58,450 nt of DNA from an uncultured Acidobacteriota bacterium (GTDB lineage Bacteria; Acidobacteriota; Polarisedimenticolia; Polarisedimenticolales; JAIQFR01). The stretch is taken from contig CALMJU010000058.1 of the NCBI GenBank assembly GCA_937864465.1, forward strand, positions 1-58,450, given 5' to 3'. A model generated the notes under the pieces. The model worked only from the letters and a program-made list of their open reading frames with translations, made no database searches and was not told the origin of the DNA. Positions 44,422-54,406 of this stretch are shown in pieces (the first letter of the stretch is position 1; each line of letters begins with the position of its first letter). The position numbers and the translations under genes are program-made.

Positions 44422-45855
44422 TCACGGCCTCGCGTACAGATCGATCATCCGCGCGATCGCGCGCCGGCAGACCCGGCAGAAGCCGACCTCGTCGCGCGTG
44501 TACATGATGCAGTCGGTCTCCGGGCGGTAGAGCCCCTTCGCCCGGTACGACGCCCCCTCGAACGCGCCGACCTTCCTCGCGTGCGCCATCCCCGCCAGCA
44601 TCGGGGTGTCGGACCTCCGCTGCTCCTCGAAGAGGGCGTCGAACTCCGCCTCCGGCGCCTTCCGCCCGATCAGCTCGAGGCGCCGGTCGAGGAATTCCTT
44701 CGCCTTCCTCTCCCAGGCCTCCTTGTCCCACGGCGTCGGGATCGGGGTGCCCGGCTCGACCAGGTCCGCCCACTTGAGCTTCCCGGGGTCGAGGAGCGCG
44801 GTGACGTTCGGCTCCCACGGCTCGACCGCGACGGGTGCGCTCTCCGTGTACGCGACGGGCGAGAAGTAGTACTCGTCCGCGAGCCCCGCGAAGTGGTGCC
44901 CGAGCTCGTGGACGAAGACGTAGTCCGCGAACGCCGTGTCCGCCGCGGCGGTCGCCTGGAAGTTGAAGATCCCTCCGCCGCCGTACTGCTTCTCGTTGAC
45001 GAGGATCTCGACGAACTCGTACGGCGCCGCGGAGAGGACGTCACGGAGCGCGCGGTTGTCCAGAGTCAGCAGGTACCGCTCGGAATCGAAGACGTTGTAC
45101 TCGGCCGAGACCGGGGTGCGGCGGGAGCGGCCGACGTGCGGCCTGTGGACGCCGGACTCCGCCGACGGCAGATCGATCGCCCGGACGTTGAAGTCCGACT
45201 TCCTGCTCCGGAAGGGCTCGGCGGAGAACAGACGGTCGACGAGCCGCCTGGCGTCGGCGTGGAACTTCGGCAGCTCCGCCTCCGTGTACCCCTCCCCGAG
45301 GATCACGAGGTCCACCTTCTCGACCGGCGGGCCGCTCTCGAAGACCGTCCACACGCGCCCCAAGGGGGCCCGGTCGGCGGCGTTCACGAAGCGGGACGAC
45401 GGGTCGACGGCGGCGGACCAGATCTCCCGGAAGAGGCCGTCCGGCCCCCGCTTCTCGAGGACGACCTGCACCGGGCGCCTCGGCCAGGGGAACCTCAGCG
45501 ACTCGTGGAACGTGCGGGAGGCCGTCCTCGGCTCGTCGGTCGTCTCCCACTCGCCGTAGAGCGACGCGAAGCCGCGAGAGTAGAGGACGCGGTTCGTCGC
45601 GACGTCCACCACCTCGAAGAGGTAGGGTCCGAGGTTCAGGTCGTCGAGGAGCCGCGTGAGGCTCCCGGCCCAGGGGCCGTCCGAGACCACCCGGTCGAGC
45701 GAGACGATCTCGCTCCCGAGTCCCCCGGTGTGGAAGTAGTCGAGGCGCATCGTGCGCCGCTCGAAGTCCGCGTCGAACGCGGGCCGCGCCGCGCCGCCCG
45801 CGAGGGCGAGCGCGGTCGCGGAGGCGAGGGCGAGAAGGACGGCAGGGATTCTCAT
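44422..45855 (-). CDS. M64-family (IgA peptidase-like) metallopeptidase
   Basis: A 477-residue exported zinc peptidase. Signal peptide about 1-22, an N-terminal beta domain (DYFHTGGLGSEIVSLDRV type), then the catalytic domain starting with KVDLVILGEGYTEAELPKF. The zinc site is FVHELGHHFAGLADEYY (HExxHxxxxxxD type). A late CRVCRRA Cys pair follows. The start is set by ATGA overlap with the nitroreductase remnant. Substrate unknown; members are often secreted. Confidence 0.88.
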   Translation of the reverse strand: MRIPAVLLALASATALALAGGAARPAFDADFERRTMRLDYFHTGGLGSEIVSLDRVVSDGPWAGSLTRLLDDLNLGPYLFEVVDVATNRVLYSRGFASLYGEWETTDEPRTASRTFHESLRFPWPRRPVQVVLEKRGPDGLFREIWSAAVDPSSRFVNAADRAPLGRVWTVFESGPPVEKVDLVILGEGYTEAELPKFHADARRLVDRLFSAEPFRSRKSDFNVRAIDLPSAESGVHRPHVGRSRRTPVSAEYNVFDSERYLLTLDNRALRDVLSAAPYEFVEILVNEKQYGGGGIFNFQATAAADTAFADYVFVHELGHHFAGLADEYYFSPVAYTESAPVAVEPWEPNVTALLDPGKLKWADLVEPGTPIPTPWDKEAWERKAKEFLDRRLELIGRKAPEAEFDALFEEQRRSDTPMLAGMAHARKVGAFEGASYRAKGLYRPETDCIMYTRDEVGFCRVCRRAIARMIDLYARP

Positions 45856-46076
45856 CGCTTCCATCGCTCCCAGTGGAGAATGTCCTCGATCGCCCGCTTC
45901 GGGGCCCTCTCGGCGCGGTGCTTCTCGTGGCCGAGCGCCGCGGCCGCGACGAGGAGGTTCTCCGTCGCGGCGAGCCGCGCGGCGTCCACGATCCTCTCGA
46001 TCACGGGGCGGGGAAGGGGACCGGGGCGGAACGACCGCGTGCTGCGGCGGGCCGAGATCGCTTCGAGCGCTTCCAT
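45852..46076 (-). pseudogene. Internally deleted nitroreductase remnant
   Basis: A 74-residue frame opens like a nitroreductase (MEALEAISARRSTRSFRPGPLP and IERIVDAARLAATEN) and closes like one (AAALGHEKHR, RAIEDILHWERW), but the central 100 or so residues that carry most of the FMN fold are absent. The junction is near residue 40 and the frame is kept. It is still coupled (ATGA) to the M64 gene and may serve only as a leader. Typical nitroreductases have 170-200 residues. Confidence 0.75.
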
Positions 46077-46258
46077 GGGGGACCTCCCGTGCGGCGGCCG
46101 GCCCGAGGATATCGGGATCCGGCCCCTCCCGCCAAGCCCGGGGCGGCCTCCCTCCTCGTTGACGGCGAAGCAACGCGGGTCGAAACTGGAGGCTCCGCGC
46201 GACGTATGAACCGGCGTCTGCCCGGGCGCTTCTGCGCCCGGCGGGGAGGAACCTCCGC

Positions 46259-48208
46259 ATGAGAAAGAGATGCACGGCGTTCTTGGCGTTCGCTCTCCTG
46301 GCGCTCCTCGCCGCCTTGCCGGCCTTCGCCGGCCAGGCGCCCCCGCTGATCCCGCTCGACAAGCTCTTCGGCAACCCGGTGAAGGCGGGCCCGCAGATCT
46401 CGCCGGACGGCACGCGGCTCTCGTACCTGGCCCCCTCGGACAAGGGCGTCCTGAACGTCTGGGTCAAGACTCTGGGGAAGGACGACGACGCCCAGATCAC
46501 GAACGACACGTACCGCGGCGTCCGGATCCACATGTGGACCCACGACGGGAAGCGCGTCCTCTACCTCCAGGACGTCGGGGGGGACGAGAACTGGCACGTG
46601 TACTCGACCGACCTCGGCACCAAGATCGTCCGCGACCTGACCCCGTTCCAGGGGATCCGGGCGCAGGGGATCAACCTCGACGAGGACCATCCGAACGAGA
46701 TGCTCGTCGGCCTCAACCTCCGCGACCGCCGGGTCTTCGACATGTACCGCGTGGATCTGACGACCGGAGCGATCGCCCTCGACACCCAGAACCCCGGCGA
46801 CGTCGTCGGCTGGATCACCGACGACGCCTTCCGGATCCGCGGCGCGATGGCGTCGAACCCCGCCGACGGGAGCACGATCCTCCGGGTCCGCGACGGGGCG
46901 GACGCTCCCTGGCGCGACATCGCCGTCTGGCCGTTCGGCGAGGCGGGGGGCGGGATCACGTTCACGAAGGACGGGAAGGCGCTGTGGGCGGAGACGTCGC
47001 TCGGGTCCGACACGACGCGTCTCGTGAAGATGGACGCGGCGACGGGGAAGGAGCTCCAGGTCGTCGCGTCGAACCCGAAGGTGGACGTCGGCGGGGTGAT
47101 GATCCAGCGGAAGACCCGGGAGGTGCAGGCGGTCTCGTTCGACTACCTGCGCAACGAGTGGACGGTCCTCGATCCCTCGATCCGGGCCGACTTCGAGGCG
47201 CTGGCGAAGGTCCGCCGCGGGGAGTTCCAGGTCGGCGCCCGCGACCTCGCGGACAGGAACTGGATCGTCGTCTACCAGGCTGACGACGGCCCGGTCGCCT
47301 GGTACCTCTGGCGGCGCGACGCCAAGCAGGCGGACTTCCTGTTCGTCAACCAGCCGGATCTCGAGAAGTACACGCTGGCCCGGGTGGAGCCGAAGGTCAT
47401 CCGGTCGCGCGACGGCTTCGACCTCGTCTCGTATCTCACGCTTCCGCCGGGCGCCGAGCCGAAGAGCCTCCCGCTCGTCCTCAACGTGCACGGCGGTCCG
47501 TGGGCCCGCGACGGCTGGGGGTACAACCCCGAGGCGCAGTGGCTCGCCAACCGGGGCTACGCCGTCCTCCAGGTGAACTTCCGCGCGTCCTCAGGCTTCG
47601 GGAAGAAGTTCCTGAACGCGGGGAACGGCGAGTGGGGCGCCGCGATGCAGAACGACCTCACGGACGCCGTGAAGTGGGCGGTCGCCGAGGGGATCGCGGA
47701 CCCGAAGAAGGTCTGCATCTACGGCGGCTCGTACGGCGGATACGCGACGCTCGCGGGACTCGTGTTCACCCCCGATGTCTACGCGTGCGGCGTGGACATC
47801 GTCGGCCCCTCGAACCTCAAGACGCTGCTGGAGTCGATCCCTCCGTACTGGGGGCCGATGAAGAAACAGTTCCTGCTCCGGATCGGAGACGTCGAGAAGG
47901 ACGAGGCCCTGAACCGGAAGATCTCGCCCCTCTTCCACGTGGACAAGATCAGGGTCCCGCTGATCATCGCGCAGGGGGCCAACGACCCGCGCGTCAACAT
48001 CCGCGAGTCGACCCAGATGGTCGAGGCGATGCGGGGCAGGGGCCTCGCGGTGACCTACGTCGTCTACCCGGACGAGGGGCACGGCTTCGGGCGTCCGAAC
48101 AACCGGCTCGACTTCTACGGGCGCGTGGAAGAGTTCCTGGCGAAGCACCTGGGCGGCCGGTCGCTCCCGTTCGCGAAGGTCGAGGGAGCGACGGGCGAGC
48201 TGCGATAA
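46259..48208 (+). CDS. S9-family prolyl-oligopeptidase-like peptidase (copy A)
   Basis: A 649-residue exported serine peptidase. Signal peptide about 1-25 (ending PAFAG-Q), a seven-bladed beta-propeller (about 40-390), and an alpha/beta hydrolase domain (about 400-640). Nucleophile Ser491 in YGGSYGGY, Asp576 in GANDPRV, His608 in DEGHGFG complete the triad. The closest known types are DPP IV/acylaminoacyl-peptidase-like S9C. A strong terminator follows at 48286. A near-identical second copy is at 48636. Confidence 0.92.
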   Translation: MRKRCTAFLAFALLALLAALPAFAGQAPPLIPLDKLFGNPVKAGPQISPDGTRLSYLAPSDKGVLNVWVKTLGKDDDAQITNDTYRGVRIHMWTHDGKRVLYLQDVGGDENWHVYSTDLGTKIVRDLTPFQGIRAQGINLDEDHPNEMLVGLNLRDRRVFDMYRVDLTTGAIALDTQNPGDVVGWITDDAFRIRGAMASNPADGSTILRVRDGADAPWRDIAVWPFGEAGGGITFTKDGKALWAETSLGSDTTRLVKMDAATGKELQVVASNPKVDVGGVMIQRKTREVQAVSFDYLRNEWTVLDPSIRADFEALAKVRRGEFQVGARDLADRNWIVVYQADDGPVAWYLWRRDAKQADFLFVNQPDLEKYTLARVEPKVIRSRDGFDLVSYLTLPPGAEPKSLPLVLNVHGGPWARDGWGYNPEAQWLANRGYAVLQVNFRASSGFGKKFLNAGNGEWGAAMQNDLTDAVKWAVAEGIADPKKVCIYGGSYGGYATLAGLVFTPDVYACGVDIVGPSNLKTLLESIPPYWGPMKKQFLLRIGDVEKDEALNRKISPLFHVDKIRVPLIIAQGANDPRVNIRESTQMVEAMRGRGLAVTYVVYPDEGHGFGRPNNRLDFYGRVEEFLAKHLGGRSLPFAKVEGATGELR

Positions 48209-48285
48209 CCGCGGAGGCGATCGCAGTTTTTACGCGGCGGCAGGGAAGTTCCTGCACGCCGGCCGGAGTCGCTTCGGAAAAAAGG

Positions 48286-48320
48286 CCGCGGGGGCCGCTT
48301 GCCCCCGCGGTACGTTTTTT
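48286..48320 (+). terminator. Intrinsic terminator of S9 copy A
   Basis: A 10-bp perfect stem, CCGCGGGGGC (48286-48295) with GCCCCCGCGG (48301-48310) and loop CGCTT, followed by TACGTTTTTT. It isolates the first S9 gene from the zinc-ribbon ORF and the second S9 gene. Confidence 0.85.
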
Positions 48321-48339
48321 GCAATTATTCCAGGCCAAG

Positions 48340-48537
48340 ATGTGGAGCCACACCGCGATCCCGGTGCCCGGCGGCCCCCTCGAGGCTTGGTGCAATCTCT
48401 GCTCGGTGCGGGTCCGCGAGGCGGACGCCGAGTTCTGCAAGACCTGCCGGGTGGCCTACGCGGCCTTCTGCGAGCGGCTTGGCCTGTCCGGGGAGACGAT
48501 CGCCCCTAGCACCCCCCCGCTGCGACAAACGTACTGA
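48340..48537 (+). CDS. Small zinc-ribbon-like protein
   Basis: A 65-residue ORF with two CxxC knuckles, WCNLCSVRV and FCKTCRVAY, spaced about 16 residues, typical of a minimal zinc ribbon. A further Cys (FCERLGL) follows. The upstream context has no strong SD and lies 20 nt after the terminator of S9 copy A. The 98 nt before S9 copy B are otherwise empty. Possibly a nucleic-acid or protein-binding factor; no family name is secure. Confidence 0.5.
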   Translation: MWSHTAIPVPGGPLEAWCNLCSVRVREADAEFCKTCRVAYAAFCERLGLSGETIAPSTPPLRQTY

Positions 48538-48635
48538 GGCCGGCGGCCTCGACCGCGTTGACAGGAGATCCGCAGGCGTCGAGACTGGCGCCCGGGGGGT
48601 GGCGTGTGCCGTCGCCCTGCAGGGAGGGGCCTCGC

Positions 48636-50588
48636 ATGAGAAAGAGAGACACGGCGCTCTTGGCGATCGGTTTCCTTGCGCTTGTCGCCCCCTTGCCGGC
48701 CTTCGCCGGCCAGGCGCCCCCGCTGATCCCCCTCGACGAGCTCTTCGGCAACCCGGTGAAGGCGAGCCCGCAGCTCTCGCCGGACGGCACCCGGATCTCG
48801 TACCTGGCCCCCTCGGACAAGGGCGTCGTCAACGTCTGGGTCAAGACCCTCGGGAAGGACGACGACGTCCAGATCACGAACGAGACCAGCCGCAGCATCT
48901 ACACGGAGAACCTCTGGGCCTACGACGGGAAGCACTACCTGCACATCCAGGACGTCGGGGGGAACGAGGACTTTCACGTGTACTCGACCGACCTCGAGAC
49001 CAGGATCGTCCGCGACCTGACGCCGTTCCAGGGGATCGGGGTGATGGACATGGAGATCGACGAGGGCCACCCGAACGAGATGCTCGTCGGCCTCAATCTC
49101 CGCGACCCCGAAGCGTTCGACATGTACCGGGTGGATCTGACGACCGGGGCGATCGTCCTCGACACCCGGAACCCCGGGGACGTCTTCGACTGGATCACCG
49201 ACGACGCCTTCCGGATCCGCGGCGCGCTGGCGATGAGCGCCGAGGACGGCTCCAGGATCCTCCGGGTCCGCGACGGGGCGGATGCGCCCTGGCGCGACAT
49301 CGCCGTCTGGCCGTTCGGCGAGCGCGGCCGCGCGATCGGTTTCACGAAAGACGGGAAGGCGCTGTGGGTCAAGACGTCGCTCGGGTCCGACACGACGCGT
49401 CTCGTGAAGATGGACGCGGCGACGGGGAAGGAGCTCCAGGTCGTCGCCTCGAGCCCGAAGGTGGACGCCGGCGAGGTGATCGTCCGCCCCAGGACCCGGG
49501 AGGTGCAGGCGGTCTCGTTCAACTACCTGCGCAACGAGTGGACGGTCCTCGACCCCTCGATCCGGGCCGACTTCGAGGCGCTGGCGAAGGTCCGGCGCGG
49601 CGAGTTCTACATCCAGTCCCGAGACCTCGCGGACCGGAGCTGGATCGTCATGTACCGGGCCGACGACGGCCCGTACGCCTGGTACGTCTGGCGGCGCGAG
49701 GCGAAGCGGGCGGACTTCCTGTTCGTCGACCAGCCGGCTCTCGAGAAGCACACGCTGGCCCGGACGGAGCCGAAGGTCATCCGGTCGCGCGACGGCCTCG
49801 ACCTCGTCTCGTATCTCACGCTTCCCCCGGGCGCCGAGCCGAAGGGCCTCCCGCTCCTCCTCGACGTGCACGGCGGTCCCGACATCCGGGACGACTGGAG
49901 GGGCGATCCCGAGGTGCAGTGGCTCGCGAACCGGGGCTACGCCGTCCTCCAGGTGAACTTCCGCGGCTCGTCCGGCTTCGGGAAGAGGTTCGAGAACGCG
50001 GGGAACGGCCAGTGGGGGGCCGCGATGCAGGACGACCTCACGGACGCCGTGAAGTGGGCGATCGCCGAGGGGATCGCGGACCCGAAGAAGGTCTGCATCT
50101 ACGGCGGCTCCTACGGGGGGTACGCGGTGCTCGCGGGGCTCGCGTTCACGCCGGACCTCTACGCGTGCGGCGTGGACATCGTCGGCCCCTCGAACCTCAA
50201 GACGCTGCTGGAGTCGATGCCGAAGGAGTGGGGGACGACCAGGAAGGAGATGGCGCTCATGATCGGCGACGTCGAGCGCGACGAGGCGCTCAACCGGAGG
50301 ATCTCGCCCGCCTTCCACGCGGACAAGGTCAAGGTCCCGCTGATCATCGCGCAGGGGGCCAACGACCCCCGCGTCCCGATCCGAGAGTCCGACCAGATGG
50401 TCGAGGCGATGCGGGCCAGGGGCCTTCCGGTGACCTACGTCGTCTACCCGGACGAGGGGCACGGGTTCGCGCGGATGGAGAACCGGCTGGACTTTTGGGG
50501 GCGCGTGGACGAGTTCCTGGCGAAGCACCTGGGCGGCCGGTCGCAGCCGTACACGAAGATCGAGGGGACGACGGCGGAGCAACGGTAG
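48636..50588 (+). CDS. S9-family prolyl-oligopeptidase-like peptidase (copy B)
   Basis: A 650-residue exported peptidase that is colinear with copy A at 46259 along its full length, including the signal peptide ([20 protein letters not shown]) and the triad Ser492 (YGGSYGGY), Asp577 (GANDPRV), His609 (DEGHGFA). Long stretches of DNA are identical, for instance around 49381-49440. Differences cluster in the propeller blades, so substrate range may differ. The ATG at 48636 has GGGAGG upstream. It probably arose by tandem duplication. Confidence 0.92.
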   Translation: MRKRDTALLAIGFLALVAPLPAFAGQAPPLIPLDELFGNPVKASPQLSPDGTRISYLAPSDKGVVNVWVKTLGKDDDVQITNETSRSIYTENLWAYDGKHYLHIQDVGGNEDFHVYSTDLETRIVRDLTPFQGIGVMDMEIDEGHPNEMLVGLNLRDPEAFDMYRVDLTTGAIVLDTRNPGDVFDWITDDAFRIRGALAMSAEDGSRILRVRDGADAPWRDIAVWPFGERGRAIGFTKDGKALWVKTSLGSDTTRLVKMDAATGKELQVVASSPKVDAGEVIVRPRTREVQAVSFNYLRNEWTVLDPSIRADFEALAKVRRGEFYIQSRDLADRSWIVMYRADDGPYAWYVWRREAKRADFLFVDQPALEKHTLARTEPKVIRSRDGLDLVSYLTLPPGAEPKGLPLLLDVHGGPDIRDDWRGDPEVQWLANRGYAVLQVNFRGSSGFGKRFENAGNGQWGAAMQDDLTDAVKWAIAEGIADPKKVCIYGGSYGGYAVLAGLAFTPDLYACGVDIVGPSNLKTLLESMPKEWGTTRKEMALMIGDVERDEALNRRISPAFHADKVKVPLIIAQGANDPRVPIRESDQMVEAMRARGLPVTYVVYPDEGHGFARMENRLDFWGRVDEFLAKHLGGRSQPYTKIEGTTAEQR

Positions 50589-50622
50589 TCGCGCCCGCGC
50601 GAGCGCGGGGGAGGAGAACCCG

Positions 50623-51096
50623 ATGGCGAGACGAGGCGCGGGCGGCAGGTACCGTGGCCTGACGCAGCTGGGACGGCGGACGGCGATCCCGGCGTCGCCG
50701 GAGGAGGCGACGCTCGAGCGCGTGCCGAGCCCGCATCCCCGGGAGGCCTACCTCGTGCGATTCCAGGCGCCCGAGTTCACCTGCCTCTGCCCGGTCACGG
50801 GGCAGCCGGACTTCGCCCGCCTCGTGATCGACTACGTCCCGCGGGCCTGGATCGTGGAGAGCAAGTCGCTGAAGCTCTACCTCGCTTCCTTCCGCGGCCA
50901 CGGCGCCTTCCACGAGGACGTGACGGTGGCGATCGGGCTCCGGCTCGCGGGCCTCCTGAAGCCGAGGTGGCTCAGGATCGGGGGCTACTGGAACCCGCGG
51001 GGAGGGATGCCGATCGACGTGCTCTGGCAGACTGGACGGCTGCCCGACGGGCTCCGCCCCCCGGATCCGGGGGTCTCCCCGTACCTCGGGCGCTGA
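50623..51096 (+). CDS. queF: NADPH-dependent 7-cyano-7-deazaguanine reductase
   Basis: A 157-residue enzyme of queuosine biosynthesis that reduces preQ0 to preQ1. Single-domain (YkvM-type) QueF of the T-fold. The catalytic Cys56 in [15 protein letters not shown] and Asp63 are in place, and the nucleotide contact ESKSLKLYL is present. GGGGAGGAG precedes the ATG. It lies 34 nt after the second S9 gene. No preQ1 riboswitch is seen upstream and the other que genes are not in the window. Confidence 0.95.
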   Translation: MARRGAGGRYRGLTQLGRRTAIPASPEEATLERVPSPHPREAYLVRFQAPEFTCLCPVTGQPDFARLVIDYVPRAWIVESKSLKLYLASFRGHGAFHEDVTVAIGLRLAGLLKPRWLRIGGYWNPRGGMPIDVLWQTGRLPDGLRPPDPGVSPYLGR

Positions 51097-51110
51097 CCGG
51101 GCCGGGCGGG

Positions 51111-51374
51111 TCAGAGGAGCTTGCGGAGCTTCCGGTACCCCCTCTTGATCTCCTCCGCCGCGAGCTCGAACGCGGCGCCGACCTCCTTCGCCGTATCCGC
51201 CGCGACCTCCCGCGCCGGGCCCGCCTTCCGGCGCAGGTCGGCGAGACGTGCCTCGAGCCTCTCCCACTCGGCCGCCGCCTCCTTCTTTCCGAGGTGGATC
51301 TTGAGGGCCAGCTCGTCGCGCTCCTGCTTGAGCTTCGCGAGGATGGCGTCCGTCCTTTCCTTCATGTCGCCCAT
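51111..51374 (-). CDS. Small coiled-coil protein
   Basis: An 87-residue, highly charged, almost wholly helical protein: KERTDAILAKLKQERDELALK, EWERLEARLADLRRK, and a C-terminal amphipathic stretch with Ala/Glu/Lys. It has no signal peptide or TM helix. This is the pattern of a phasin- or apolipoprotein-like protein, but no firm family is claimed. The ATG at 51374 starts MGDMKERT. Convergent with queF. Confidence 0.55.
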   Translation of the reverse strand: MGDMKERTDAILAKLKQERDELALKIHLGKKEAAAEWERLEARLADLRRKAGPAREVAADTAKEVGAAFELAAEEIKRGYRKLRKLL

Positions 51375-51483
51375 GGCGATCCCTCCACTCGCCGCCGGAA
51401 CGCGGGGCAAACCTCGATTATAGGCCCGTCCGTCGATCCCGGGCCCCTCTTCGGGCGTAGACTCTACGGGAGGGGCTGCGGCC

Positions 51484-51936
51484 ATGACGTCCGGGCTCGA
51501 GTCGACCTGCCAGTTCGATGCCGACGACGTCCATCTCCGGCTGGACGTCACGATGGAAGGGAGCCGCGAGGCCATCCCGGGGGTCGTCGAGCGGATCATG
51601 GCGCTCGTGCGGGAGACCGGATGCGCGGAGGGGCACGAGTTCGAGATCGAGCTCGCGCTCAACGAGGCGATCGCGAACGCCGTCGTCCACGGCTGCGGGG
51701 GCGACCCCGCGAAGCGCGTCCGGCTGTGCGTCGCCTGCCAGGCCGAGCACGGGATGCTCATCGCCGTGCGCGATCCCGGCGAGGGGTTCGATCCCGCGAC
51801 GCTGCCGAGCCCGATCGTCGGGGAGAGGATCTACGAGTCCCACGGCCGGGGGATCTTCCTGATCCGCCGCCTGATGGACGAGGTGAGCTTCGAGCGGGGC
51901 GGCACCGAGATCCGGATGCGGAAGAAGCCCCGCTAG
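51484..51936 (+). CDS. RsbW-like anti-sigma/serine kinase (HATPase_c_2)
   Basis: A 150-residue GHKL ATP-binding protein. N box ELALNEAIANAVVHG, G1 VRDPGEGFDP, and G2 SHGRGIFLIRRLMDEV identify the RsbW/SpoIIAB type, which binds a sigma factor or phosphorylates an antagonist STAS protein. No STAS partner or phosphatase lies next to it. It begins 48 nt after the divergent coiled-coil gene and precedes tatD by 16 nt. Confidence 0.87.
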   Translation: MTSGLESTCQFDADDVHLRLDVTMEGSREAIPGVVERIMALVRETGCAEGHEFEIELALNEAIANAVVHGCGGDPAKRVRLCVACQAEHGMLIAVRDPGEGFDPATLPSPIVGERIYESHGRGIFLIRRLMDEVSFERGGTEIRMRKKPR

Positions 51937-51952
51937 CGCGCGCGCTCCACCG

Positions 51953-52741
51953 ATGATCGATACGCACTGCCACCTGACCCACCCGCGCATGGAGGCCGAC
52001 GCCGGCGCGGTGATCGCCCGGGCGCGCGCCGCGGGGGTGACGGCGTGCGTCACGATCGGGACCGGCGCGGAGGACGCGAGGAGGGGGCTCGATCTCGCGG
52101 CCCGCCACCCGGGATTCCTTCTCTGCGCTGCGGGAATCGATCCGTTCACGGCTCACGCGAGGGGCGGCGCCTTCGGGGAAGAGATCGCGGCGCTCCGGGA
52201 GCTCCTCCGAGGCGGCCGGTTCGTCGCGCTCGGCGAGTGCGGCCTCGACTACCACCACGACCTCGATCCGCGGCCGGTGCAAACCGAGCGCCTCGAGCGG
52301 CAGCTCGACCTCGCGGAGGAGCTCGGGCTGCCGGTCGTCCTCCACGTCCGCGAGGCGCACGACGATGCGCTCGCGATCCTCGCCTGCCGGGGGCGGGGCC
52401 GTGGCGTGGTCCACAGCTTCTCCGGCGGCCCGGAGGAGGCGGAGCGCTACCTCGCGCTCGGCTGGCACCTCGGCTTCAACGGAATCGTCACCTTCCCCGG
52501 GGCGGGCGCGCTGCGCGAGGCCGCCCGGGCTACCCCCTCCGATCGCATCCTGCTCGAGACGGACGGCCCCTACCTCGCGCCGGTCCCGGTGCGCGGCAAG
52601 CGGTGCGAGCCGGCGCATCTGGTCCACACGCTCGGGGCGCTCTCCGCGGCTCGGGGGGAGAACGAGGACGCACTCGCCGCGGCGACCACCGCGAACGCGC
52701 GGAGCCTCTTCGGCATCTACGGCGGCCCGAGCGCGACGTAG
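51953..52741 (+). CDS. tatD: TatD-family metal-dependent hydrolase
   Basis: A 262-residue TIM-barrel hydrolase (DNase/esterase type). Metal motif THCHLTHP (4-11), GECGLDYH (about 94-101), VLHVREAHDDA (about 126), VHSFSGG (about 151) and the late ETDGPYL (about 203) with catalytic Asp. Length matches TatD. Its 3' end overlaps the convergent GT39 gene by 25 bp. Confidence 0.93.
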   Translation: MIDTHCHLTHPRMEADAGAVIARARAAGVTACVTIGTGAEDARRGLDLAARHPGFLLCAAGIDPFTAHARGGAFGEEIAALRELLRGGRFVALGECGLDYHHDLDPRPVQTERLERQLDLAEELGLPVVLHVREAHDDALAILACRGRGRGVVHSFSGGPEEAERYLALGWHLGFNGIVTFPGAGALREAARATPSDRILLETDGPYLAPVPVRGKRCEPAHLVHTLGALSAARGENEDALAAATTANARSLFGIYGGPSAT

Positions 52742-54393
52742 CTCGATCCGCCGAGGCGGCCCGCGAAGAGCTCCTCCATGGAGCCGAGGGGCGCCTTCGT
52801 GCCGAGGCGCTCGCGGGTTCCCGAGCGGAGGATCGCGTAGCGCGCGCGGCCGCTTTCGACCTCCGCGAGCAGGGCCTCGTCGGTCTCGCACTCGGTCCCG
52901 CGGCGGCCGGAGTAGAACAGGATCAGCTCGAACTTGTCGCGCTCGATCGCGATCCTCTCCCCCGCGGGGACGGCCGCCGCGACCCGGGCGCCGAAGACTC
53001 GGCCTCCCTGCCAGCGGCTCCAGGCCGCCCCGCCGGCCGCCCCCGCGATCACGAGCGCCGCCGCAGCGCCGAGGGCGGCGGCCAGGAGCGCCGCCTGCGG
53101 CCGCGCGCGGCGCGACGCGAGGAGCGCCGCGAGAGAGCCCGCCGCGAGAGCGAGACCGGAGACGGAGAGCGCGACCGCCTCGAGCGGACCGACCGCGCCG
53201 GCCAGCCGCCCCGGGCCCTCGAGCGCGCCCGTCGCGGCGGCGAGGGGCGGCGCCGCGGCGATCGCGAGACCGAGCGCCGCCATGAGCCCCAGCGGGACGT
53301 CGCGCCAGCCCCGCCGCAGGAGCCCGCCGGGCCGCCCCGCCTCGAGGAACGCGGCCGCCGCGAGCAGCGCGAGGATCGGGAAGGCGGGCAGCACGTACAC
53401 GCCGCGCTTCCCGGTCGAGCCGGAGAAGAAGAGGTAGCCGAGGACGAGGAAGATCCCGGCCGCCCGCGACGCGAGGAGGGCGGGGGAGTCCTCGCGGCGG
53501 CGCCAGGCGAGGACCGCGCAGGCGATCGCCGCCGGCAGGAGGAAGGTCCACGGCAGGAGGTCCGACGGCGTCTGGTAGAGGTAGAAGTACCAGGGCTTGA
53601 CCGAGTTCCACGCGTGGAGATAGCGCGTCACGGTCTGCGTGAAGAGGGCGTTCCACGAGTAGCCTCCGCCCGCCCTCCGGCCGGCCGCGACGAGCCACCA
53701 GCCGACGAGGAGCGCGAACGCCAGGGGTCCATCCGGCCGGAGGAGCCTCGCGAGAGGGCGCGGCCGGCGCCGCGCGGCCGCTTCCCCCGCGAGCCAGAAC
53801 GCAGGCCACAGGAGGGCCGGCGGCCCCTTGGTCAGGACCCCCGCCGCCGCGGCGAGCCATCCCGCAAGAACCCGGATCCGCGGGCCGGGCCGCCCCCCGG
53901 CGTCCTCCTCGAACGCGGCCTCGCGCCACAGCGTCAGCGCGACGAGCGCGAAGGCCGTCATCGTCATGTCGCACGAGACCCACTGCGCCTTCTGGAAGAA
54001 CTCGACCCCGGTGAGGAGGACGAGGGCGCCGCCCGCGCCCACGGCCGCGGATCCCCAGAGCCTCCGCCCGAGCCGCGCGGTCAGGAGGAGCACGACGAGC
54101 GCGCCGATCGCGGAGGGGACGCGCGCCGTCGCCGCCGTCACGCGGCCGGCCGGGAGGGACGCGAGATCGATCGCCCAGAAGAGAACGGGAGGCTTGTCCG
54201 GGAAGGGGACGTCGCCGATCCTCGGCACGACCCAGTCCCCGAGGTCGAGCATGTTCTGGGCCTGGTGCGCGAATCGAGGCTCGTCGGGAGGGATCACCTC
54301 GCGGACGGGGAGCAGGCAGACGACGAGCGCGATCCACAGCGCGACGAGGAGCCGCCGCGCGCGCGGCGAGTCGAGCGGGCCGCCCTGGGCCAC
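52717..54393 (-). CDS. GT39 (ArnT-like) membrane glycosyltransferase
   Basis: A 558-residue polytopic protein of the ArnT/PMT_2 family. A first TM helix (about 14-27) is followed by the conserved loop VIPPDEPRFAHQAQ with Asp-Glu, and PFPDKPPVLFWAID, then about ten further TM helices and a soluble C-terminus (about 450-558). The DEPR/Y box is the catalytic acidic motif of undecaprenyl-phosphate sugar transferases. Its acceptor may be lipid A or another envelope glycan. It lies next to a repeat and a gene of unknown function. Confidence 0.9.
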   Translation of the reverse strand: MAQGGPLDSPRARRLLVALWIALVVCLLPVREVIPPDEPRFAHQAQNMLDLGDWVVPRIGDVPFPDKPPVLFWAIDLASLPAGRVTAATARVPSAIGALVVLLLTARLGRRLWGSAAVGAGGALVLLTGVEFFQKAQWVSCDMTMTAFALVALTLWREAAFEEDAGGRPGPRIRVLAGWLAAAAGVLTKGPPALLWPAFWLAGEAAARRRPRPLARLLRPDGPLAFALLVGWWLVAAGRRAGGGYSWNALFTQTVTRYLHAWNSVKPWYFYLYQTPSDLLPWTFLLPAAIACAVLAWRRREDSPALLASRAAGIFLVLGYLFFSGSTGKRGVYVLPAFPILALLAAAAFLEAGRPGGLLRRGWRDVPLGLMAALGLAIAAAPPLAAATGALEGPGRLAGAVGPLEAVALSVSGLALAAGSLAALLASRRARPQAALLAAALGAAAALVIAGAAGGAAWSRWQGGRVFGARVAAAVPAGERIAIERDKFELILFYSGRRGTECETDEALLAEVESGRARYAILRSGTRERLGTKAPLGSMEELFAGRLGGSSYVALGPP

Positions 54394-54406
54394 GGCCTGG
54401 GCCTCC

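Noticed and set aside
50589-50622. preQ1 riboswitch before queF
   Set aside because: Only 34 nt separate the genes and no H-type pseudoknot pattern is seen.
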